DNA from: an uncultured Eubacteriales bacterium
GTDB taxonomy: Bacteria > Bacillota > Clostridia > Lachnospirales > Lachnospiraceae
DNA length: 7,624 nt
Assembly (NCBI GenBank): GCA_900321915.1
Contig: ONXW01000094.1
Coordinates: 1 to 7,624, forward strand
Direction: 5' to 3'
The notes beneath the pieces are model-generated. The model was not told the DNA's origin and ran no database searches. It saw nothing but the letters and a program-made list of their open reading frames with translations. The translations under genes and the position numbers were made by a program. Positions 1 through 5,847 of this stretch are shown piece by piece; positions within the stretch are counted from its first letter, which is position 1, and each line of letters begins with the position of its first letter.

Positions 1-2
1 GG

Positions 3-800
3 CTGTTCGGGGATACCTGGACCAGCTACGGCCTGGACCGGGACAGGAACATGCGCATCGTGCTGATCGGCGCGGAGCTTACGGAGGAAAACCGGGAAGC
101 CCTCTGGAATTCCCTGTACCCGGACATGCGGCACGTGAATATCGTGATGCTGCACGGCGCGGCGGAGGAATATGAATCGAAGGACAGGGCGGAAGGGATC
201 CCCCTGGGGCGGCTTAAGGGGCGCGGCATCGATTACCTTGCCCTCGGCCACTATCACGGATACCGCGAGGGGAAGCTGGATCCCCGCGGAAGATACTGCT
301 ATGCGGGCTGTCTCGAGGGAAGGGGCTTTGATGAGTGCGGGCCCCACGGATTTGTGCTTCTGGATATCGACGACGAGACGTACCATATTACATCGGAATT
401 TGTGCCTTTTGCGAAGAGAACGGTGCTGGAAGTGCCGGTGGATGTGACGGGATGCGCTTCGTCAGCGGAGATGACGGCCCGCGTGCGGGACGCCCTTGCG
501 GAGTCCTCCTCCCCGGAGGACCTGGTACGGGTGGTGCTTACGGGGGAAGTTCCGGTGGACTGCGAGAAGGATCCGTCCTTTATCGAGACCGGTGTCCGGG
601 ACAGCCGGTATTTCCTCCGGGTACAGGACAGGACGCGGCTTTTTGTGGATTACAGGGATTTCCGTCTGGACGCCTCCCTGAAAGGGGAGTTCGTCCGGAC
701 CGTGGAATCCGACGGGACCCTTCCGGAAGAGCGGAAGGCGGAGATTATACGCTGCGGCATCAGGGCCCTGATGGGCGAGAATGAGGACGGCTGTCTGTGA
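3..800 (+). CDS. SbcD/YhaO-like metallophosphoesterase (DNA repair exonuclease family), C-terminal part, 5' end outside the window
   Basis: The frame is open to the left edge, so this is the C-terminal 265 residues of a longer protein; the methionine at base 51 is internal. Two metallophosphoesterase metal-binding motifs are visible: VMLHG (His codon at 153-155) and LGHYHG (His codons at 249 and 255), matching the last two motifs of Mre11/SbcD nucleases. The N-terminal DxH, GDxxD and GNHD motifs must lie upstream. About 180 residues follow the GHxH motif, as in SbcD/YhaO proteins that carry a C-terminal capping region. The next gene encodes an SbcC/YhaN-like ATPase starting 25 nt after this stop, so the two probably form a nuclease-ATPase complex that processes DNA ends or structures. 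Family and pairing are well supported. The exact substrate, and whether YhaO rather than SbcD is the closer relative, are inferred. Confidence 0.88.
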   Translation: MFGDTWTSYGLDRDRNMRIVLIGAELTEENREALWNSLYPDMRHVNIVMLHGAAEEYESKDRAEGIPLGRLKGRGIDYLALGHYHGYREGKLDPRGRYCYAGCLEGRGFDECGPHGFVLLDIDDETYHITSEFVPFAKRTVLEVPVDVTGCASSAEMTARVRDALAESSSPEDLVRVVLTGEVPVDCEKDPSFIETGVRDSRYFLRVQDRTRLFVDYRDFRLDASLKGEFVRTVESDGTLPEERKAEIIRCGIRALMGENEDGCL

Positions 801-825
801 CAGCAGAAAGTGGCAGAGTCAGAAC

Positions 826-3519
826 ATGCGCCTGATCAGTTTACATGTGGAAAATTTCGGCAGGCTTTCGGATTATACGCTTGAGGCGGAGCCCGGCCTG
901 AACGTGATACTGCGGGAAAACGGCTGGGGGAAAAGTACGCTCGCAGCCTTTATCCGGGTGATGTTTTATTCCTTCACGGGCGGGAGCAAACGAAAGGATG
1001 CGGAGAATGAGCGGAAAAGGTACCGGCCCTGGAAGCAGTCCGGCGTCTACGGCGGACAGCTGACCTTCGAGAAGGGGGACCGGCGCTACCGTATTGAGCG
1101 GGTATTCGGGATGAAGGACCGGGAGGATACCTTCCGGCTTTACGACGCGGATACCAACCTCCCCAGCGGCGATTTCAGCGAGCGCATCGGGGAGGAGCTG
1201 TTCCAGATCGACGCGGCCGCATTTTCCAGGACCGCTTTTACCGGACAGGAAGATATCCGGACGCAGGCAACCTCTTCTATCCACGCGAAGATAGGGGACC
1301 TCTCCCGGTTTGACGATGACATGAACCGCTATGAGGAGGTCCGGGAGCAGTTTAAAAAAGAGATGGACAGCCTGACGCCGCAGAGAAAAACCGGCGCCAT
1401 AAGCAGGCTCAGGGACCGGCTTTCCGGCCTCCGGGCAGAGCTGGGGGGAAGGACGGCCGCGGAAAAAACAGCCGAACGCCTGACGCTTTCCATCGCGGAG
1501 AAAAAGGAGGAGCGCAGGGGCATCGAGCTGCGGCAGAAGGAGCTTGCGGAAAAGATGCAGGAGGCTGCCGGCTACCATGACGGCGGGTCACTCCTCGATA
1601 AATATGAGCTTCTCCTGAAAAATGAGGCGGAGGAAGAAGAGCGGCTTGCGCAGGCGCTTTCCTATTTCCCGAAGGATGTGCCGGATATGGCCCGGGTGGA
1701 GATGGAATCCGCCGAGGCCGGGCGAATCTTCGGCGCCATCCAGGCGGCGCAGGGGCTTTCCCTCTCCCACGAGGAGACGGAGCGGATGAACCGCCTGATT
1801 CGCATGTTCAACACAGGGACGCCTTCCGAGGAGCGGATGGAGCAGGTTTCCCGGACCATCGCGGAGATGACGCGGATGCGCCAGTGGGAGGCGGCGAACC
1901 GGCTCACAGAGGAAGAAGAGCAGCGGCGGAGGCGGGAAGCTGCCCTGTTTGAAAACGGCGTTCCCGAGGATGAAGCCATGGACCGGCTGGTCGACATGTG
2001 GAATGAGCGGGAAAGGCTTGCCGGCGCGGAGCAGTCCGAGCGGGCCGCTTACCGGGAAATGCGCGAGATGCAGGGCGTGGAATTCGACCACAGGACCGAG
2101 ATCCGGATCGCCGCCGCCCACCGCCGGAAACTGACGGTAATCCTGCTGGGGCTCGTATTCATGCTGGCAGGCTTCGGCCTGGAGTATTTCGGGTACCCGC
2201 TGTACGGGTTTATCACCGGGATATCCGGGGGAATACTCCTTCTGGCGGGCCTGCTGATAAAAGCCAGGAAAAAGAAGGATACCGGGGCGGGCCTGCAGGA
2301 AGCCCGGGAAGAGGCTATGGCCGGCGGACGGGCCGGTGAGATGCGGGAAGAGATTGCCAGGAAGAAAGAACGCCTCCTGGAGATTGACGGGACAATACAG
2401 GAATTCCTTGCCCTCTACGGGTTTGGCTTTGTTCCTGAGGAGGTGGACGACCGTCTCTACGAGATACGCCGGTCCGCGGAGGATTTCCGCCGCCTCTCCG
2501 TGCAGTATGACACGTGGAGGGACCGGAATTACGGTGAGAAATGCCTCTATATGGAGGAAGAAATCAGCGCCTTCTTCCGGAACTATTATGAGGAGCCGGA
2601 GGGGAGCTGGACGGATCTCCTGCAGGAGCTGAGGCAGGATGCCGCGGAGTACGCGGCGCTGTCCGCAAGGCTTTCCGAGGCCCGCAGGGCCAGGGAGCGG
2701 GTGCGCGGCATGCAGAGGAACCTGGGAGAATTCGTGCTGTCTCTGGGGCTTCCGGTGAAATCGGATGTGGCGGCGCAGATGACAGAGATCCGCGATCGGG
2801 TAAAGGAGATCCGCCTGCACAGCGACGGCCTGGAGGAGAGAAGGGCGAAGCGGCAGGAATTCGAGGAACTCTATGATATGGAAACACTCCGGGCGCAGGC
2901 CGCGGCGGCGCGGGAATCCTCCATTTCGGAGCTGAACCGGCAGCGCGACGAGCTGGCGGCGGAGAAAGAGGCGGTTGACAGGGAGATTTCCGAACTGCGG
3001 CGCCAGCTGGAGGGAACCCGGGAGCAGCTGGAGGACCTGGAAGAAAAGGAACTGCAGGAGGAGCGCATCGAGCAGGAGATCAACCGGGATATGCACCGGT
3101 TCGACCTGCTGGGAGATACCAGGAAGTACCTGGAGCGGGCCATGCAGCAGTTCTCCGTCCGCTATATGGATCCGGTGCGCAATGCCTTCGGCAGGTATTA
3201 CACCATGCTGACAGGGCAGGACGCGTCACGCTTCCGCATGGATTCCGCGCTGAATGTGACGCTGATGGAAGACGGCGCCCAGCGGGATACGGAACTCCTC
3301 AGCGCGGGGTACCGGGACCTGGTGGGGATCTGCAGCAGGATGGCCATGGTGGATGCCATGTACCGGGACGAGAAACCCTTCCTGGTGATGGACGACCCCT
3401 TTGTCAACCTGGATGACAGCAAACAGGAGCACGGGCTGGAATTCCTGCGGGAAGTATCCGCGGATTATCAGATACTGTATTTTACCTGTCACCGAACAGT
3501 GACCGGGCAGAACACATAA
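826..3519 (+). CDS. SbcC/YhaN-like SMC-type ATPase with a central transmembrane hairpin
   Basis: A 897-residue ATPase of the Rad50/SbcC/YhaN type, the likely partner of the upstream nuclease. Visible parts in order: an N-terminal lobe starting MRLISLHVENFG; a Walker A-like motif ENGWGKST (Lys36); a charged, coiled-coil-rich arm (about 180-435); two hydrophobic segments (about 436-455 and 456-478) followed by KARKKK; a second coiled-coil arm (about 485-765); and a C-terminal lobe with an ABC-like signature LSAGYRD (825-831), Walker B FLVMDDP (852-858), D-loop NLDD and H-loop His889. No CxxC zinc hook is present; the membrane hairpin sits where the hook would be. Residue 30 is Arg where the P-loop usually has Gly. 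I chose ATG 826 over the in-frame ATG at 781 because the protein family begins with this MxLxxLxxxNFG pattern; the 15 extra residues look unrelated. Neither start has a strong Shine-Dalgarno, which suggests coupling to the upstream gene. A role in DNA repair is inferred. Confidence 0.9.
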   Translation: MRLISLHVENFGRLSDYTLEAEPGLNVILRENGWGKSTLAAFIRVMFYSFTGGSKRKDAENERKRYRPWKQSGVYGGQLTFEKGDRRYRIERVFGMKDREDTFRLYDADTNLPSGDFSERIGEELFQIDAAAFSRTAFTGQEDIRTQATSSIHAKIGDLSRFDDDMNRYEEVREQFKKEMDSLTPQRKTGAISRLRDRLSGLRAELGGRTAAEKTAERLTLSIAEKKEERRGIELRQKELAEKMQEAAGYHDGGSLLDKYELLLKNEAEEEERLAQALSYFPKDVPDMARVEMESAEAGRIFGAIQAAQGLSLSHEETERMNRLIRMFNTGTPSEERMEQVSRTIAEMTRMRQWEAANRLTEEEEQRRRREAALFENGVPEDEAMDRLVDMWNERERLAGAEQSERAAYREMREMQGVEFDHRTEIRIAAAHRRKLTVILLGLVFMLAGFGLEYFGYPLYGFITGISGGILLLAGLLIKARKKKDTGAGLQEAREEAMAGGRAGEMREEIARKKERLLEIDGTIQEFLALYGFGFVPEEVDDRLYEIRRSAEDFRRLSVQYDTWRDRNYGEKCLYMEEEISAFFRNYYEEPEGSWTDLLQELRQDAAEYAALSARLSEARRARERVRGMQRNLGEFVLSLGLPVKSDVAAQMTEIRDRVKEIRLHSDGLEERRAKRQEFEELYDMETLRAQAAAARESSISELNRQRDELAAEKEAVDREISELRRQLEGTREQLEDLEEKELQEERIEQEINRDMHRFDLLGDTRKYLERAMQQFSVRYMDPVRNAFGRYYTMLTGQDASRFRMDSALNVTLMEDGAQRDTELLSAGYRDLVGICSRMAMVDAMYRDEKPFLVMDDPFVNLDDSKQEHGLEFLREVSADYQILYFTCHRTVTGQNT

Positions 3520-3523
3520 AAAC

Positions 3524-3530
3524 AGGGAGG
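3524..3530 (+). promoter_or_regulatory. Ribosome binding site of the cyclophilin gene
   Basis: AGGGAGG lies 7 nt before ATG 3538 in the 18-nt gap after the ATPase gene. It fixes the start and is much stronger than anything before the ATPase gene, so the isomerase may be translated more efficiently from the shared message. Confidence 0.85.
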
Positions 3531-3537
3531 AACACTT

Positions 3538-4065
3538 ATGAGCAATCCGATGGTAACAATTGAGATGGAGAACGGCGATATCATCAAGGCGGAGCTTTAT
3601 CCGGACGTCGCGCCCAATACGGTCAGAAATTTCCTGAGCCTGGCCGGCAGCGGGTTCTATGACGGCCTGATTTTCCACCGCGTCATCAAGGGCTTTATGA
3701 TCCAGGGCGGCGACCCGCAGGGCACCGGCATTGGCGGCCCGGGCTATGCGATCCGCGGCGAGTTCAGCGCGAACGGGTTCCAGAATGACCTGAGGCACAC
3801 CAAGGGCGTGCTTTCCATGGCAAGGACACAGGCTCCGGATTCCGCGGGATCCCAGTTCTTCATCATGCATGAGGATTCCCCCTTCCTGGACGGCCAGTAT
3901 GCCGCTTTCGGCATGGTGACCGAAGGGATTGAGAATGTGGACAGGATCGCCTCGGTCCGCACGGACTGGAGCGACCGGCCGCTTAAGGAGCAGAAGATTA
4001 AAAAGATGACGGTGGAGACCTTCGGGGTGGAGTATCCGGAACCGGAAAAACTGAAGGAACGTTAA
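3538..4065 (+). CDS. Cyclophilin-type peptidyl-prolyl cis-trans isomerase
   Basis: A single-domain 175-residue cyclophilin that catalyses cis-trans isomerisation of Xaa-Pro bonds. Hallmarks: FHRVIKGFMIQGGD (46-59, catalytic Arg48, plus Phe53 and Gln56), GVLSMART (90-97), SAGSQFFI (102-109) and LDGQYAAFGMV (117-127). Compared with human cyclophilin A, the Trp121 position is Phe116 and the His126 position is Tyr121. The Trp change is common in bacterial cyclophilins and usually lowers cyclosporin sensitivity. There is no signal peptide or membrane segment, so the protein should be cytosolic. It is a little longer than minimal bacterial cyclophilins, with an extra charged C-terminal tail ending PEPEKLKER. 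It starts 18 nt after the ATPase gene and is followed 25 nt later by an acetyltransferase, so it is probably co-transcribed. A functional link to the nuclease pair is not shown. Confidence 0.96.
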   Translation: MSNPMVTIEMENGDIIKAELYPDVAPNTVRNFLSLAGSGFYDGLIFHRVIKGFMIQGGDPQGTGIGGPGYAIRGEFSANGFQNDLRHTKGVLSMARTQAPDSAGSQFFIMHEDSPFLDGQYAAFGMVTEGIENVDRIASVRTDWSDRPLKEQKIKKMTVETFGVEYPEPEKLKER

Positions 4066-4090
4066 TGAATGGAAATCAGGGAATCGGAGC

Positions 4091-4771
4091 ATGAAAATCG
4101 AACGCTGGATACAGATTGACGGGAAAAATGTTCCGGTCACGATATCGGATGAAAGAGAGGCTCTTCTCGCCGCGGACGCGGCGGGAAGGGCCATTATTGG
4201 CATATGGGCCCCGGGTTCGGACAGTACCGCCGTTCCGGGCTGTCTCTACCTCGCGGAGGATCCCGCGGATGTCACAGACGACCTCCTGGTCCGGGCGGTT
4301 TGCCGGAAATTCCGGATTCCCCTGACAATCGCCGGGACGCCCCGCCTCAGGATACGGGAATTTGCCGACGCGGACCCCCTGGAGGAACCTTCCTGCTGGG
4401 ACTGCGGCGTATTTTCCGACCGGGAGAAACGGCATGCCTACATCGAAAACCAGTACCGGTTTGCCGAGTGCGGTCTCTGGGCCCTGGTGCTCAGGGAAGG
4501 AGGGGAGATTATCGGGAAAGCCGGGATTACCGGCCGGGAGCTTGGATATCATATCTACCCGTCTTTCCGTGGAAACGGATACGCCCTGGAAGCCTGCCGG
4601 GCCATCCTGGAATATGCGGACGCTGTTATGGGGCTTGATGAGGTTCTGCTGCGGGTTGCCGATGAAAACAGCGCCTCCCGCGCCCTCGCCCAGAAGCTGG
4701 GATTCGTTCAGGAAGCGGGAAAAGACGGCAGCGGGGAGAGGGAATGGAGAAAAAGGCTGCGGAGGGGCTGA
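4091..4771 (+). CDS. GNAT family N-acetyltransferase with an uncharacterised N-terminal domain
   Basis: A 226-residue protein. The C-terminal part (about 85-226) is a GNAT acyl-CoA transferase: a beta strand GLWALVLREGGEIIGKAGI (128-146), the acetyl-CoA pyrophosphate loop YPSFRGNGYALEACR (156-170, R-G-N-G-Y-A form of RxxGxG/A), and DENSASRALAQKLGF (191-205), the usual last helix. The first 80 or so residues form a separate small domain that I cannot assign; similar N-terminal extensions occur in other Clostridia GNAT proteins. Between the domains the region after RIREFADAD is short compared with Rim-like GNATs, which usually carry a longer substrate-binding helix pair. The substrate is unknown; the closest style is RimJ/RimL-type acetylation of a protein or small amine. 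ATG 4091 is chosen for full N-domain coverage, with a weak CAGGGA about 8 nt upstream. It follows the cyclophilin gene by 25 nt and ends the first transcription unit. Confidence 0.87.
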   Translation: MKIERWIQIDGKNVPVTISDEREALLAADAAGRAIIGIWAPGSDSTAVPGCLYLAEDPADVTDDLLVRAVCRKFRIPLTIAGTPRLRIREFADADPLEEPSCWDCGVFSDREKRHAYIENQYRFAECGLWALVLREGGEIIGKAGITGRELGYHIYPSFRGNGYALEACRAILEYADAVMGLDEVLLRVADENSASRALAQKLGFVQEAGKDGSGEREWRKRLRRG

Positions 4772-4787
4772 AGCTTTTGCAAAAGCT
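4772..4787. repeat. Perfect 16-bp palindrome directly after the acetyltransferase stop codon
   Basis: AGCTTTTGCAAAAGCT equals its own reverse complement. It begins on the base after the TGA and contains the -35 hexamer of the putative ispE promoter. As RNA it would be a 6-bp stem with a UGCA loop, but no U tract follows, so an intrinsic terminator is unlikely. An operator, or a remnant of a small interspersed repeat, fits better; both are inference. Confidence 0.7.
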
Positions 4788-4805
4788 CCCGCAACACGCT
4801 ATACT
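4777..4805 (+). promoter_or_regulatory. Putative sigma-A-type promoter of the ispE operon
   Basis: TTGCAA at 4777-4782 (4 of 6 to TTGACA) and TATACT at 4800-4805 (5 of 6 to TATAAT) are separated by exactly 17 bp. The predicted transcript would start near 4812, giving a leader of about 80 nt before ispE. This is the only intergenic region over 100 bp in the window, which supports a promoter here. No start-site data are available. Confidence 0.6.
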
Positions 4806-4818
4806 GTATACAAAGTAC
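4801..4818. promoter_or_regulatory. Candidate GntR-family operator next to the -10 element
   Basis: The core TGTATACA (4805-4812) is a perfect palindrome abutting the -10 hexamer, flanked by ATAC on the left and GTAC on the right. GTATAC-centred palindromes are typical of GntR-family regulators; the Bacillus gluconate GntR operator has an ATAC..GTATAC..GTAT layout, here with slightly shifted spacing. A GntR/FCD regulator is encoded one gene downstream, so autoregulation by blocking the promoter is plausible. This is inferred from pattern only. Confidence 0.4.
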
Positions 4819-4835
4819 AAAATACAGAATACAGA
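4808..4835. repeat. Four tandem 7-bp units, consensus RTACARA
   Basis: The units are ATACAAA, GTACAAA, ATACAGA and ATACAGA, head to tail with no gaps. A fifth partial match, ATACTGT, lies just upstream at 4801-4807. The stretch is AT-rich in an otherwise GC-rich window and would lie in the first transcribed bases of the ispE leader or at its start site. It may be slippage-prone sequence, a multi-site binding region, or a repeat remnant. Confidence 0.6.
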
Positions 4836-4836
4836 A

Positions 4837-4875
4837 GATCCCGGGCGGGTTTAAAAGGCCGTAACCGGCGGGATC
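4837..4875 (+). other. Potential leader hairpin upstream of the ispE ribosome binding site
   Basis: GATCCCG at 4837-4843 is the exact reverse complement of CGGGATC at 4869-4875. An inner GGTT (4848-4851) can pair with AACC (4863-4866). The 3' arm ends 5 nt before the Shine-Dalgarno. The structure could affect translation or message stability. I recognise no known riboswitch in it, and its stability has not been calculated. Confidence 0.4.
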
Positions 4876-4880
4876 GAAAC

Positions 4881-4887
4881 GGAGGGG
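4881..4887 (+). promoter_or_regulatory. Ribosome binding site that sets the ispE start
   Basis: GGAGGGG lies 5 nt before ATG 4893. The ispE frame stays open far upstream, to about 4362 inside the acetyltransferase gene, so this site and the family-typical N-terminus together fix the start at 4893. Confidence 0.85.
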
Positions 4888-4892
4888 ACAGA

Positions 4893-5828
4893 ATGGAGCG
4901 ATACCTGAAGCTGCGCGCGCACGGAAAAATCAACCTGGGGCTGGATGTGACCGGAAGGCGGGAGGACGGGTACCATCTGGTGCGGATGGTCATGCAGTCC
5001 GTCGGGCTCTACGATACCGTGGAGCTTAAGGTAAAGGACGAGGAGGGGATCACGCTGGAAAACAGCCTGCCTTTCCTGCCGGCGGATGAGACCAATCTCG
5101 CTTTCCGCGCGGCAAAGATCCTGATGGATGAGTTTCAGGTGAAAGAGGGGCTCCATATCCGCATCGGCAAGTTTATCCCCGTGGCCGGCGGGATGGCCGG
5201 GGGAAGCACGGACGCGGCAGCGGTACTCTACGGGGTTAACAGGATGTTTGCCCTGGGGCTCTCCCGGAAGGAGCTGATGGAGCGGGGCCTCAGGCTGGGG
5301 GCTGATGTCCCCTACTGCATTATGCGGGGAACCGCCCTGGCGGAGGGGATCGGCGAGATCCTGACCGAACTTCCGCCGATGCCCGGATGCCGGATCCTTA
5401 TCGCGAAGCCCGCCTTTTCCGTTTCCACAAAGGAAATCTACACAAAGCTTGACCGGCTGATGCCCCCGCCGGAAGACCATTCGGAGGAAGCGGAGGCCTT
5501 CCGGGCCATGGGACCGGATACGGAGGGACTGCTCTCGGCGCTCAGCGCCGGGGACCTGGGGGAGCTTGTGCGCTGTATGGGCAATACGCTGGAGTGCGTG
5601 ACAGCCCCCATGCATCCGGAGATCCCGGCAATAGAAGAAGCGATGGTTTCTCTCGGGGCGGCGCGCGCGATGATGAGCGGGAGCGGACCTACGGTGTTCG
5701 GGATTTTCGACGATGAGGACAGGGCGCAGGCCGCGCTGCGCGCCCTGCGGGCCCGGGCAGAGGAGTTCCAGGTCAGGCAGGTTTACCTGACAGAGCCGTA
5801 CCAGCCGGGAAGCCGCCGGAAAGGATGA
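4893..5828 (+). CDS. ispE: 4-diphosphocytidyl-2-C-methyl-D-erythritol kinase (IspE)
   Basis: This GHMP-family kinase phosphorylates the 2-hydroxyl of CDP-methylerythritol with ATP, the fourth step of the MEP isoprenoid pathway, in the cytosol. The 311-residue protein shows AHGKINLGLDV (9-19, catalytic Lys12), the ATP-binding loop PVAGGMAGGSTDAAA (96-110), GADVPYC (136-142, catalytic Asp138) and the C-terminal glycine motif MSGSGPTVFGIF (261-272). All key residues are present. It is about 20-30 residues longer than the Escherichia coli and Bacillus proteins, mainly from a tail ending PYQPGSRRKG and extra sequence around 190-210. It is the first gene of the second transcription unit, with its own predicted promoter and structured leader, and is followed 19 nt later by a GntR regulator. 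The ispE-gntR order is, from memory, common in Clostridia; the reason for the pairing is not clear. Confidence 0.98.
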   Translation: MERYLKLRAHGKINLGLDVTGRREDGYHLVRMVMQSVGLYDTVELKVKDEEGITLENSLPFLPADETNLAFRAAKILMDEFQVKEGLHIRIGKFIPVAGGMAGGSTDAAAVLYGVNRMFALGLSRKELMERGLRLGADVPYCIMRGTALAEGIGEILTELPPMPGCRILIAKPAFSVSTKEIYTKLDRLMPPPEDHSEEAEAFRAMGPDTEGLLSALSAGDLGELVRCMGNTLECVTAPMHPEIPAIEEAMVSLGAARAMMSGSGPTVFGIFDDEDRAQAALRALRARAEEFQVRQVYLTEPYQPGSRRKG

Positions 5829-5847
5829 GAAGAAAGGAGAGGGATCG

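Noticed and set aside
781..825. ATG 781 as the ATPase start
   Set aside because: It adds 15 residues (MRTAVCDSRKWQSQN) with no resemblance to the family, which starts at the beta strand beginning MRLISLHVENFG.
1588..3096. A 502-codon open frame on the minus strand opposite the ATPase gene
   Set aside because: It is the mirror of a GC-rich coding gene: its translation is rich in Pro, Leu, His and Arg with no motif, while the + strand frame carries a complete ATPase with all motifs.
3226..4203. A 325-codon minus-strand frame across the ATPase end, cyclophilin and acetyltransferase start
   Set aside because: It runs antisense to three well-supported genes and has no recognisable domain; long antisense frames are expected from the codon bias here.
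4772..4800. The palindrome after the acetyltransferase gene as an intrinsic terminator
   Set aside because: The stem is short and AT-rich and is followed by CCCGCAACACGC rather than a T tract.
4362..4892. An upstream in-frame extension of ispE into the acetyltransferase gene
   Set aside because: The extension is out of frame with a clear GNAT domain and has no kinase homology; ATG 4893 has a strong ribosome site and the family N-terminus.
5535..5549. A GGCGCT-C-AGCGCC inverted repeat inside ispE
   Set aside because: It is a short GC-rich match within coding sequence with a one-base loop, expected by chance at this base composition.
4851..5615. A 254-codon minus-strand frame opposite ispE
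   Set aside because: It lies antisense to a complete ispE with all GHMP motifs and shows no motif of its own.
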